A stretch of 64,000 nt of DNA from CAZXEU01 sp965207385 (GTDB taxonomy: Bacteria; Bacteroidota; Rhodothermia; Rhodothermales; Bin80): contig CBDBLZ010000021.1 in NCBI GenBank assembly GCA_965207385.1, positions 868,001 to 932,000 of the forward strand, given 5' to 3'. Positions 27,560 to 37,500 of this stretch are shown here, one piece after another (the stretch's first letter is position 1; each line of letters starts with the position of its first letter). A program made the translations under genes and the position numbers. The notes below the pieces were generated by a model. The model had not been told where the DNA came from. It searched no databases and worked only from the letters and a program-made list of their open reading frames with translations.

Positions 27560-30274
27560 ATGGCAGAAGGACGCACGCTGTACCTCCTGGACACGATGGC
27601 GCTGGCCTATCGTGCCTACTACGCCTTCATTTCCCGGCCCCGTATCAATTCGCGCGGGATCAATACCTCGGCAGTCTATGGGTTCACGACTACACTCATA
27701 AAGCTGATAAAGGACTTCGGCCTCGACCACGCAGCCGTCGTGCTCGACGCGTCAGAAGAAACGTTTCGGCGTGAGATATATCCCCCGTACAAGGCGCACA
27801 GGGAACCCCCTCCGGAGGAATTGCTCACCAACTTGCCATTCATCCGCGAGGTAGCGACGGCGCTTTCTATTCCGGTATTCGAAGTCGACGGAGTCGAGGC
27901 GGACGATGTGATCGGTACCCTGGCGAGGCAGGCGGAGGCGGAGGGAAGCGATGCGGTCATAGTGTCGCCCGACAAGGATTTTCAGCAGCTCCTGTCGGCG
28001 CGCATAACGCTCTTTAAACCTGCCCGTCGGGGAGAAGAATTCGACCGCGTCACGGAGTCGACATTCAGGGAGAAGTTTGGTGTGGGGCCCGCCCGTTTCA
28101 TTGACATCCTGGCACTGATGGGAGACACGGCGGACAATGTGCCGGGCATTAGGGGAATAGGAGAAAAGACGGCCGCACGACTCATCGCGGAATACGGTAC
28201 TGTTGAAGAGCTCCTCTTGCACGCAGCAGATATAAAAGGCAAAAGGGCACGCGAGGGACTCCTCGCCTCGCCCGAGATGGCTCGCCTGAGCAAGCGCCTT
28301 GTGACCATCAAGACGGATGTCGGCGTCACGCTCGACTGGGAGGAACTGGCCCGCGGCGATCTTGGGGCCGCGGCGGTCCGTAGCGTGTTCCGTAGACTCG
28401 AATTCAATACGCTTCTGAACAGGATTGAGGCCGATGGCAGCGCCGACGAGGCTGCCGTGCCCGCGGCCGGCGAGAGGGCGCGCCACGATCCTTCGGTGCA
28501 GGATTTCAGGCTTGTCAGCGGCAAGGACGAGCTCATGGCCCTGGAGCGCACCTTGCGAACGCAATCCTGCGTGGGCGTGCATGCGCTGCTGACGGACGTG
28601 CGTCCGGTTTGGGCTGAATGGGCGGGCATGTCGGTGGCCTGGACCCGACAGTCGGCGTGCTATTTGCCATTTCCGCTACCCGACGGCACGCCTGCTTCCG
28701 AAGTCATTCGAATCCTGGCGCCCGTTTTCACCAATCCGAACATTCGGAAGGTAGGCCACGCGCTCAAGCCCCTTCTGGTTTGTCTTGGCCTGGCGGGAGT
28801 GCGTGTCCAGGGCGAGCTCGCGGATACGGAGGTTGCCCACTACTTGCTGACTCCGGAGACAAACCATTCTCTCCAGTTTGTGGCAAGGGAAAGGCTGGCC
28901 TACGACCCGGTTACCCTGAAGGATGCGCTGGGCAAGGGCAAGAGCATCTCAGAAGCGTCGCCCGATGAACTCGTTGTAACCGCGTGTGAAAGCGCGGCGT
29001 TGCCACTGCAGCTGGAGCGCGTGCTCGGCGAGGAACTCGCCAGGCAGGGTCTCGACCGTGTGGCAAGTGCCATGGAGTTTCCTCTGGTCCGAACGCTGGC
29101 GGAAATGGAACGAGCGGGCGTAGTCGTGGATCGTGCCCAGCTGCAGGCCATCGAGCAGAAGCTGACAAAGGAAATCGTGCGCCTGGAGGAACGGATTTTT
29201 GAGCAGGCCGGCCGCACGTTTCAGATCGCCTCTCCGCAGCAAGTGGGTGATGTGCTATTCAATCACCTGGGCTTGCCCGTCAAGCAGAAAACGGCATCGG
29301 GCCAGCCGTCAACGCGGGAAGACGTGCTGGCCGTGCTGGCGACGGAGCATCCGCTGCCGGGGCTGATTCTGGACTGGCGCAGGGCTACGCGGCTTCTGGG
29401 AACGTACGTGGAGGGGCTGAAGAAGATGATTCACCCGCGCACGGGGCGCATCCACACGGTTTTCAACCAGACGGTGGCAGCTACAGGACGCCTGTCGTCG
29501 TCCCACCCCGGGCTGCAGAACATACCTGTTCGGCGAAGTGCCGGCAGGGAAATGCGGCGAGCCTTTGTTGCTCCGGGCGGCTGGAAGCTGCTTTCCGCCG
29601 ACTACGCGCAGATTGAACTGCGCATTCTGGCGCACATGAGCCGGGACGCCGGACTTGTCGAGATCTTTGGCGCGGGCCGCGACCTGCATACGGAGACCGC
29701 GGCCCGCATCTTTCGCACAGCGGCCGACCAGGTGACCAGAGAGCAGCGGGACCGGGCCAAAGCCGTCAACTACGGCATACCGTACGGACTTTCGGCCACC
29801 GGCCTCGCCCAGCAGCTTCGGTGCAGCCACGCAGAGGCGCGCCAGCTGATGAAAGTCCACGAAGCATCATTTCCTGGCGTAGCTGTATTTCTGCACGACC
29901 AGGTCGAACGAGCTCGTGAGAGAGGATATGCTGAAACGCTGTGGGGGAGGCGCCGATACTTGCCCAATATTGCCGCACGCAATCGCATGGTTCGATCTGC
30001 GGCTGAGCGCATTGCGGTAAACATGCCCATTCAGGGCACGCAAGCCGACATGATCAAGCTGGCTGCCGTCACTATTCACGGACAACTGGACCACGGCGGA
30101 TTTCGGACGCGGCTCATCCTGCAGGTGCACGATGAACTGCTGTTCGAGGTGCCGGACTATGAACTGGATGAGGTACGCTCAATCATCACGCGAGCCATGA
30201 GAGAGGCGCTTCCCCTGTCCGTGCCCGTGGAAGTGGATGCGGGAACCGGACCTACGTGGCTGGATGCCCATTGA
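27560..30274 (+). CDS. polA: DNA polymerase I
   Basis: 904 aa. Residues ~1-300 are the 5'-3' flap nuclease (LLDTMALAYRAYYAF, VDGVEADDVIGTLA, SPDKDFQQLL, GDTADNVPGIRGIGEKTA). Residues ~320-500 correspond to the 3'-5' exonuclease fold but lack its metal ligands: the usual D-x-E reads H-A-L (VHALLTD) and the NLKYD motif reads ALKPL, so proofreading is probably absent. Residues ~500-904 are the polymerase, with DYAQIELRILAHMSRD (motif A), RAKAVNYGIPYG (O-helix, Tyr738 where E. coli has Phe762) and LQVHDELLFEVP (motif C). It fills gaps and removes RNA primers; the adjacent ligA seals the product. Its 3' end overlaps the convergent exonuclease III gene by 23 bases. Confidence 0.96.
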   Translation: MAEGRTLYLLDTMALAYRAYYAFISRPRINSRGINTSAVYGFTTTLIKLIKDFGLDHAAVVLDASEETFRREIYPPYKAHREPPPEELLTNLPFIREVATALSIPVFEVDGVEADDVIGTLARQAEAEGSDAVIVSPDKDFQQLLSARITLFKPARRGEEFDRVTESTFREKFGVGPARFIDILALMGDTADNVPGIRGIGEKTAARLIAEYGTVEELLLHAADIKGKRAREGLLASPEMARLSKRLVTIKTDVGVTLDWEELARGDLGAAAVRSVFRRLEFNTLLNRIEADGSADEAAVPAAGERARHDPSVQDFRLVSGKDELMALERTLRTQSCVGVHALLTDVRPVWAEWAGMSVAWTRQSACYLPFPLPDGTPASEVIRILAPVFTNPNIRKVGHALKPLLVCLGLAGVRVQGELADTEVAHYLLTPETNHSLQFVARERLAYDPVTLKDALGKGKSISEASPDELVVTACESAALPLQLERVLGEELARQGLDRVASAMEFPLVRTLAEMERAGVVVDRAQLQAIEQKLTKEIVRLEERIFEQAGRTFQIASPQQVGDVLFNHLGLPVKQKTASGQPSTREDVLAVLATEHPLPGLILDWRRATRLLGTYVEGLKKMIHPRTGRIHTVFNQTVAATGRLSSSHPGLQNIPVRRSAGREMRRAFVAPGGWKLLSADYAQIELRILAHMSRDAGLVEIFGAGRDLHTETAARIFRTAADQVTREQRDRAKAVNYGIPYGLSATGLAQQLRCSHAEARQLMKVHEASFPGVAVFLHDQVERARERGYAETLWGRRRYLPNIAARNRMVRSAAERIAVNMPIQGTQADMIKLAAVTIHGQLDHGGFRTRLILQVHDELLFEVPDYELDEVRSIITRAMREALPLSVPVEVDAGTGPTWLDAH

Positions 30275-31046
30275 CGCCGGGCACCAGCAGCCGGGCAAGT
30301 ACCGGGGCGTGATCGGAGGGCCGCTCATTCCCGCGCTCCGCCACGTCCACCCACGCATGCACGCAGCTCTCCGCAAGGGTGGGAGTGGCGAGGATGTGAT
30401 CTATCCGAAGGCCATCATTCCAGCGGAACCCGTCTGTTCGATAGTCCCACCAAGTATAAACACCCGCCCCTTCGGCATGCTGTCTGAGAAGATCGACCAG
30501 ATTGAAGCGCTGTTCCAGGTCCGCCAGACGTTCCCTGGTACGGGGCTCGCAGAGTACGCTGGCCGTCCAGTCTTCCGGATGTGCCGCATCCAGCGCTGCC
30601 GGGGCCACGTTGAAGTCTCCGAGAACCACGAAGTCGCCGTGCCTGGCCTGCTGATCGGCGAGGAAGGCCTCCAGCTCCCGTAGCCAGCGCAGCTTGTATT
30701 CGTGCTTGTCCGAGCCGACCTGGCCGCCATTGGGCACGTAGACATTGACGAATCGAATCCCGCATGCCGTGGCAGCGATGACCCTGGCCTGCTCATCCAG
30801 TCCGCAGTCTATGTCGATTGCCTCTTTCCGCGACAGTATCGCAACACCATTGTAGCTCGGCTGACCGAAGATGGCAGCCTTGTAGCCCATAGCCTCTAGC
30901 GCATCGAACGGGAACGTGCCATCGGTGGCCTTGATTTCCTGAAGGCAGGCCACGTCCGGTTTGTGGGCCTCCAGGAAGGTGGTTAAACGCCCAAGCCGCG
31001 CCCGTGCGGAATTGACGTTCCACGTAACTATCTTGACTGTTGGCAC
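30252..31046 (-). CDS. xth: Exodeoxyribonuclease III / AP endonuclease
   Basis: 264 aa from the GTG at 31046, where homology begins (VKIVTWNVNSARAR). The frame is open to 31115, but those residues are not part of the family. Motifs are CLQEIKATD (metal Glu), NGVAILSR, YVPNGGQVGSDK, VVLGDFNVAP (catalytic Asp/Asn), GFRWNDGLRIDHIL and SDHAPVLARL (catalytic His). The enzyme cleaves at abasic sites and removes 3' blocks. It faces polA tail to tail with a short overlap. Confidence 0.94.
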   Translation of the reverse strand: MPTVKIVTWNVNSARARLGRLTTFLEAHKPDVACLQEIKATDGTFPFDALEAMGYKAAIFGQPSYNGVAILSRKEAIDIDCGLDEQARVIAATACGIRFVNVYVPNGGQVGSDKHEYKLRWLRELEAFLADQQARHGDFVVLGDFNVAPAALDAAHPEDWTASVLCEPRTRERLADLEQRFNLVDLLRQHAEGAGVYTWWDYRTDGFRWNDGLRIDHILATPTLAESCVHAWVDVAERGNERPSDHAPVLARLLVPGVNGHPAT

Positions 31047-31358
31047 TGGTTTCAGCTCGGACAACCAAGTGAAATATACAGTCTGCCAATTGGCCAGCCA
31101 AGAGCAGCCCTGCAAGGCAGATGCGGCCGACCGGGCCCAGGTTACCCCGGAGCTTCAGTGTATGCTGGCGCTCTCAAGCCCCTTCCCTTCCACTATTCTC
31201 CAAGAAGCCGTTACTAGTCATGTAGCGTGTTGTAGATCCGTATGCGTCCGCTGAAGTACAGGGTAGCGGCCGCGGCGGCTTGGCTTGACGGGAAGAGGAC
31301 GGCTGGAAGGTGGAGCCCAGGCAGGTCTGCTTGATTCGGAGCTCCCAGCACCTGGCAG
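31047..31358. other. 312-base stretch with no gene seen
   Basis: It lies between the exonuclease III start and the IS66 remnant. Both strands lack a recognisable frame or tRNA. Probably the exonuclease promoter plus decayed mobile-element flank. Confidence 0.45.
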
Positions 31359-31507
31359 CTATGCCGCCTTGGCTCTCTCAGCTTGCCGCGCCTTCTTCCA
31401 GTTATGGGGCAAGAGGTCGGCCACGCGCCTGGCCGGATGCGTCGGGATGCGCTCGAGCACGTCCGCCAGCCGCTCCCGGGGATTGACGCCGGCATGGTGC
31501 CAGAATT
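31359..31507 (-). pseudogene. IS66-family transposase, C-terminal remnant
   Basis: About 48 codons on the - strand read FWHHAGVNPRERLADVL, then ERIPTHPARRVADLLPHNW and a short basic tail before the TAG stop at 31359. This is the C-terminal tail typical of IS66 TnpC (G-[IV]-[ND]-P-x-x-x-L-x-D-V-L-x-R-[IL]-P...ELLPxxW). An in-frame stop lies just upstream of the Phe and nothing of the DDE core remains, so this is a truncated relic. Confidence 0.65.
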
Positions 31508-31662
31508 AGTTGACTTCCGGCGATCATGGATCGTGATCGGTATGGGATTTCCTGAACCACTCACAAGAGCCATCCACTACCCTTCATGGAATTGTCAGAT
31601 GATCCTGCGCAGCTTGATCAGGGGCTGCGCGAGGCAGGTCAGTCCGGCCGGTTGCTGCGGTA

Positions 31663-32229
31663 CTACCTCCTGCGGCACTTCAGCAAGCTCGCACAGCGCC
31701 TGACGTGCAGTCTGGAGTCCGATGTGCAGCAGAAGCCGCACTCGGAGCCGTCCACCAGCAGCGCATCCATCTTCGCGAAGTCGGCCGCCGTACGCTTGAA
31801 GCGGTCCTTTGCGGCTTCCTCTTCCTCGGACAATTCCAGCCGATTAAGCGTCTTGGAACTCGCAAGCGGATGGCCCTTGTCACGCTGACGAAGACGATCC
31901 TCTCCCGCTACGTCCGCACACCCCACGGCCAGCGCCAGGGCCGGATCATCCCGAATACTATCGTGGTCATTGAGATCCTCATAGCCCAGGCACAAACCGA
32001 AAATCCGTTGCGCCAACAATCGCTCCAGGCCATGTTCCATCCGGGACGCTTCACGGTAATCGGTAAAACACTCCGCAAGACGAGCGATCAGGCCGCATCA
32101 CTCGTTGATCTCTCGCAAGAGCAAGGCACCCGCATCGGAGCACATGCGTCCGCCGTCAAATGCTCCGACTACCTTGCGCCGTCGCAGGTCCGAAAAATAC
32201 AGGGGCTCCGACTGAGAGTGTGTGGACAT
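31663..32229 (-). pseudogene. IS1380-family transposase, N-terminal remnant with nonsense mutation
   Basis: From an ATG at 32229 the frame reads MSTHSQSEPLYFSDLRRRKVVGAFDGGRMCSDAGALLLREINE and meets a TGA at about 32098. The same frame then continues (CGLIARLAECFTDYREASR, RIFGLCLGYEDLNDHD, RDKGHPLASSKTLNRLEL) to about 31663. The QR-[IV]-[FY]-GL-x-LGYEDLNDHD and LA-x-x-x-TLNRLE blocks are diagnostic of IS1380 transposases. Only about 190 of ~420 residues survive, so it is inactive. Bases 31508-31662 downstream show no recognisable continuation. Confidence 0.75.
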
Positions 32230-32280
32230 CAACTGTATACTCAGACAGGTGCATAAACCAATGTCTTTTATAAAGATACG

Positions 32281-33972
32281 CGCCCGATTAGTCCCCACCT
32301 CCGCTATCTTGGTGAGGGATGCGGCTACAGGCCATGGGTGCTAGAGACCTTTGTGGGACCCGATCAGCGCGGCACCTGTTTTCGGGCTGCAGGGTTTCAG
32401 TATATAGGGCATACCACCGGGCGTGGGCGTCATGCTGCTGTCAATACGTGCACAAGGAAGAAGATGGCGGTCTTCGTCTATGATCCGGGAGGCGACTGGA
32501 GAGCGCAGCTGGGCGTGCCGGTCGTCGAGGCGTATCCCCGTCTGGGGGTGGGAGCCGGGCTGGACAGCGACACGTGGGCGGAGCGGGAATTTGGCGGTGC
32601 GCCGCTCGGGGACAAGCGCCGTTCGGATCGGTTAGTGCATAGCGTAGCCAGGCTATCGCGCACACCTGGAGAATTGATCACGGCCAATCCGGATGCGGAC
32701 CGGGCGGGAGTACGGGGCTATTACCGTTTACTGGAGAAGGCGCAGGAGCGCTGCATCACGCCGGAGAAGATACTTGCGCCCCACCGGCAGCGCGAGATAG
32801 AGCGGATGCGCACGCAGAAGGTGGTGCTTTGCATCCAGGATGGCACGGACATCCGCTACAGTAGCCGTCCGGCGTGCGAGGGACTGGACGTAATAGGGCG
32901 CAATCAGACTACGTCCAAGGCGAAGGGCGTGCATCTGCACGCTACGCTGGCCATAGGCGAGGACGGCGTGCTGCTGGGCGTCTTGCGCTGTGCGTATACC
33001 GCCCCTCAGGAAGCCGACCATGCGCCCAGGATGCAGAGGTGGATAGACGGCCTGTAGGACGTGGCAGAAGCCGCCTCGCATCTGAGCGGTCGTACCCGCG
33101 TGCTCTGTGACATGGATCGCGAGGCCGACGTCTTTGCCATCCTTCAGGCGCAGCGAAGCGCCGAGCACACAGACCTGTTGGTGCGGGCCAAGGCGGACCG
33201 GCGTTTGGGCAAGAAGGGCCCGAAGCTGTTTGCCACCATGCGCGCGGGCCCTCTGGCAGGGACCATGGAGGTGCCGATCGCCCGTCTGAGCGGCCGCGTG
33301 AAGTCGGGCGGTGTAGGGCGCCGGGCCGCAAGGGCCGCCTGGCGCGCATGGAAGTGCGCTGCTGCCGCGTAGAGTTTCCCGCACCGGGCCGGCCGAAGGC
33401 AGCTCCGGTGCCGGTCAGTGCGATCCACGTTCGGGAGGTGCAGCCGCCGGAAGGAGAGCGCCCCTTCAGGGGTATCTGCTGACGAGCCTGGAGACTGCCA
33501 CGCTGGAGCAGGCTGTCGAGGTCGTAGGCCATTACGTCTTGCGGTGGCGCGTGGAAGACGTCTTCCGTGTGCTCAAGAGCGGCTGCGAGGTAGAGCGGCT
33601 GGGCATGCAGCAGGCCGGCCGCCTGCACAACGCCATCACGATCTATGTGGTTATGGCGTGGCGCCTGCAGCTGATGACCCTTCCGGGGCGCGAGGATCCC
33701 AGTGCGCCGCCCGACGGCTGTTCACGGAGATGGAACTGCGCCTTTTGCACGAGCTTGCCGACGAATACGGCCTGCCGCCTCCGGATACGCTGGCGGCGGC
33801 GATGCGGATTGTGGCCGTCTTCGGAGGCTACCTGGATCGGAAGAATGATCCGCCTCCCGGTTCCAAGGTCATCTGGCGCGGCAGCAGCCGACTGGAAGTA
33901 GGGGCCAAGACCCGGGCCGTGATTGCGAAGCGATACCATATGGTGTGCAAAGAGGTCGTCCAGCGAGAATGA
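32281..33972 (+). pseudogene. Degenerate IS4/Tn5-type transposase with N-terminal DUF4338 (DruA-like) tail
   Basis: The + frame open from about 32281 reads HLRYLGEGCGYRPWVLETFV and GTCFRAAGFQYIGHTTGRGR, resembling the end of DUF4338 (Druantia DruA-like) proteins. From ~32560 it becomes a Tn5/IS4-type transposase: W-x-EREFGGAPLGDKRRSDRLV, then RGYYRLLEKAQ and VLCIQDGTDIRYSS. A TAG at 33055 interrupts, and the same frame resumes (RVLCDMDREADVF). At least three frameshifts follow, near 33310, 33470 and 33700. Between them appear YVLRWRVEDVFRVLKSGCEVERL, the catalytic Glu region with the Y-x2-RWR[VI]E pattern, and VIWRGSSRLEVG at the tail. The element is inactive. Terminal inverted repeats were not identified. 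Confidence 0.7.
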
Positions 33973-34575
33973 CGGGCACGCCGCCAGGAGCAACAGCCGG
34001 ACCCAAGACCGGACGTGACGTCGCACACAGGTGGCGTTAGGGCGCAGTCGTACGGCCACGGCTCAAAGCCACGCCCAGCGCATCCCGACAGGTACCACGC
34101 TTACAGCACTACCCGTCTGCACATCACCCCGGTCCAAGGGCCTGATCATCCACCGCAGCGACCAGAATCACTACACCAAACCAGGGTGATACTTTTCAAT
34201 TCTGCAATATGTCAATTGTCATTATTGGGCAAAAGGTAGGGTTAGGCAGAATTATATTGGCATTGTTATATTAGTATTCCAATGATGCACCACAGCCGCT
34301 ACCAACCGGAGCGACAGTTGTTGGACGGAATTCGCACCCGCTGAAGAATAGCGCCTTCCCACGGCGCCCTATAAGTGATAGGCAAACAGTAATGTTTCCC
34401 TATTACTTCGGGACCGTCGCAGCCGTGCGGGCCCTTTGCCTAGCGAGGCTTCGCCTCAGACCGACGAGATCGTATTTCGGAGGTGGATGGCATGGAGCCG
34501 ATCTAAACTTGACTCAAATGTAAAGATAGCGCCCAAATAAGCACGCTAGTGTTGCCACTCAAAGCCTCGAATGCA
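33973..34575. other. 603-base noncoding region before TonB receptor, with AT-rich promoter-like part
   Basis: The first ~220 bases look like decayed element flank. From about 34190 to 34300 the sequence turns AT-rich, with repeated TTATATT words (34243-34249, 34265-34271) resembling the AT-rich patches before other receptors in the window. A hairpin motif lies at 34445-34457. No gene is supported. Confidence 0.4.
34445..34463. repeat. Hairpin motif, left flank of GC-rich TonB receptor
   Basis: GAGGC-TTC-GCCTC hairpin directly followed by AGACCG. A similar arrangement (GAGCGA-GCT-TCGCTC, then CAGACCG) occurs at 37868-37891 on the other side of the receptor gene. The shared core is GCTTCGC-x-TCAGACCG in the same orientation. 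Significance is uncertain. Confidence 0.35.
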
Positions 34576-37500
34576 ATGACCAGAGTATGTCTTACTCACC
34601 GGCTGTTCCCGACGCTCGCCCGCGCATCGGCGCTATGCTTTTTGCTTGTCCTCGGGACGAGCCAGGCATCGGCGCAGACGCACACCGTGCGGGGTACCGT
34701 CCTGTCCGCCTCGGACAACCTGCCGCTTCCCGCCGTAAATATCGTGGAAGTCGGCACGCTCAACGGTACGGCTACGGACGTCGACGGCACATTTGCTCTT
34801 ACCGTGGCAAGTCCGAATGCCAGCCTCAACATTTCGTTTGTCGGGTTTGTATCGCAGACCGTGGCCCTGGAAGGGCGCAATAACCTGACCGTTTTGCTTC
34901 TGGAGGATGTCGCGCTTCTGGAGGAAGTCGTGGTTACGGGCACCGCCCTGCCGGAATCGTCCGTGGAGCAGCCCTACGCCGTGGCCGTTTCGGGGCGCCG
35001 GTCGCTTGCCGAGCAGGGATCTCCGCAGGCCGTGGACTTCTTCCGCAATCTCGGCTCCAGCGCCGGCGTCCTGGGAGACCGCCAGGGCTGGTACAGCACC
35101 CGGCCACCCGCCGCGATTCCGGAAACGGTTGCGAGCGTCAACCTGAGGGGCATCGGGCCTTCGCGCACGCTTGTGCTGCTGAACGGCCGGCGGCAGGTAT
35201 ACATTCCGGCGAGGCTGTCGGGCGGGCGGTTCGTGGACGTGAACGCCTTCCCGTCGATCGCGCTCGACCGGATCGAGGTCGTGAAGGAGGGTGCCTCCGC
35301 GGTCTACGGCTCGGACGCAGTGGCGGGCGTGGCCAACTTCCTGACCCGCGGTGATTTCGAGGGGCTGGAGGTGTCGGGCGCGCACGAGTACTTCGCCGGG
35401 TCGGGCGAGACCCACGCTGGAGCCATTTGGGGCGGCCGGCTCGGAGAGGGCGCGCACGCCGTCGTCTCCGCCGAGGCGGTGGTGTCCCGGGAGTTGGGCG
35501 CCGGGGACCGCGAATGGGCGCTGCGCCCGTTCACTCCCGGTGGCGGCGCCTGGTCCTACACAGGCAACCCGGGCGCCTTCCTGTTCCCGAGGCTCACCGG
35601 CGAGGAGACCATTGCGGAATTCACCGCGGCTCTTTCCGATGCGCAGTTCGGAGGCTGGGGCGGAGTTTTCATCGACCCGCAGTGCACGGCCTTCGGGGGC
35701 CACCGTGAGGGTGAGACCTGCCGCTTCCGCTACCAGCCCTGGGACAACCTGCTGCAGGCGTCCCGCCAGGTCCGGGCCTTCGCCGAAGTCCACGGCGACC
35801 TGGGAGAGGCGTCGCGCTATCGGGTCGAGGGACTTTGGGCCGAGGCGACCATCCCCGACTGGTTCACCACGCCCTCCTATCCGCCCATCTCGCCGTACAA
35901 CGGCGCGCAGGTGATCAAGCCCGGGCATCCGGGGCGGCAGGCGTTCTGCGGGGTCCACGGCCGGAGCGCCGGTTTCGCGGATCCGGGGTCGTGCCTGGAG
36001 AACGACTGGTACTTCTACGGGCGGCTGGTGGGCAACTCGGGGCCGGGCCGTACGCTGAAGCGCTCGTCCCGGACGCAACGATTTGCCGCCTTCCTAGAGC
36101 GCGACGTCGCATCGTTCGGGGGGCGCCCGGCCGCCATCGAATTCGCCGCCAGCTACTCGCGCGCGGCGGGCAACAGCAACCTGCCCGCGGAATATGCCTA
36201 CCGGAAGTTCCTGGCCTTCCGCGGCTTCGGAGGTCCGAACTGCGGCGTGGGCGTGGTCGTCGACCCGTCGAGTCCGTCGGGGATGGCGCTGGGCGCGCTG
36301 AGCGGCGCGGTGGCGGGGCAGGGCAACTGCATGTACTTCAACCCGTTCAGCAACGCGCACCAGTATTCTGCGCAGCCGGGATCCCAGTACCTCGAGCAGC
36401 CGAATCCGGATTACGACGGGGGGTTGGATAACAGCCCCGAACTGATCGACTGGATTAACGAGGAAGTGAACCTCGAAAGTTCGGCTGACCTCGTCGTCGC
36501 CGACGTGCTGTTCAAGGGGGCGTTAGCCGAAGAAGGGCTCGACTACGCGGTGGGGTATCAGTTCCGCCGGTTCGGCGTCTCCGCGGTGCCCAACGCCCCC
36601 GGGGACCTGTCGATCAACCCGTGCCCGGTGCTCGGCGACCAAAGCTGCCTGGAGAAGGCCGGGGCGTTCACCTTCACCACCGGCCACTACGAGTACCGCG
36701 ACGCCCAGACGGTGAACCGGTTCTTTGCCGAAACCCAGTTCGCGCTCGGCGGCAGGGCAAGCGGACAGGTCGCGGCCAACTACGAATTTCACGGGGACGT
36801 GAGCAGCTTCGATCCCAAGCTGGCGGTCCGCGTGGCGCTGGCCAAACCGCTCGCCCTCCGCGGCTCGCTGCAGACGACTTTTCGCACGCCCTCGGTGGAC
36901 GACCTTAACGAGGACCGCAGCACGGGCCTCGAATACGTCTCGGAGGCGGGCATCTACAAGGCGGTCGACGCGTTCGGCAACAGGCATCTCGAGCCGGAGC
37001 GCGCGTTCACGTACAACGTGGGGCTGACCCTGCAACTTCCCCGGCTCCGCGCCTCCGTCGACTACTGGGACTACGACTTCAGCGACGTCATCGACGTCGT
37101 GCCCTTCTCGGGGGTGACCCGGCTATACGCGGCGGGCGGGGCCTCCCGCGACGCCGTGAAGGAGTTCGTGACCTGTCCCGACGGACTGGGGACAGGCACC
37201 TGCCATGTGTCTGCCGTGGAGCGGATCAGGGTGACCAACGTCAACTGGCCGGGGATCGACATGGCGGGCATCGACGCCCACCTGAGCACACGCTTCCCGG
37301 CCGTCGACGGCGTCGTGTCGCTGGGGGCCGACGCCACCTACATCCGGGAGTACTTCGTGAAGGCGCTCGACCTCAACGGCGCAGAGGTCTTCGGTGCTCA
37401 GGACGCGGTCGGCAAGCTCAACTGGAACAACCCCATCGCGCCCCCGCTGCCCCGGTTGAAGTCACGCGTTTCGGCCGGTTACCACGTGGGCGACTACAGC

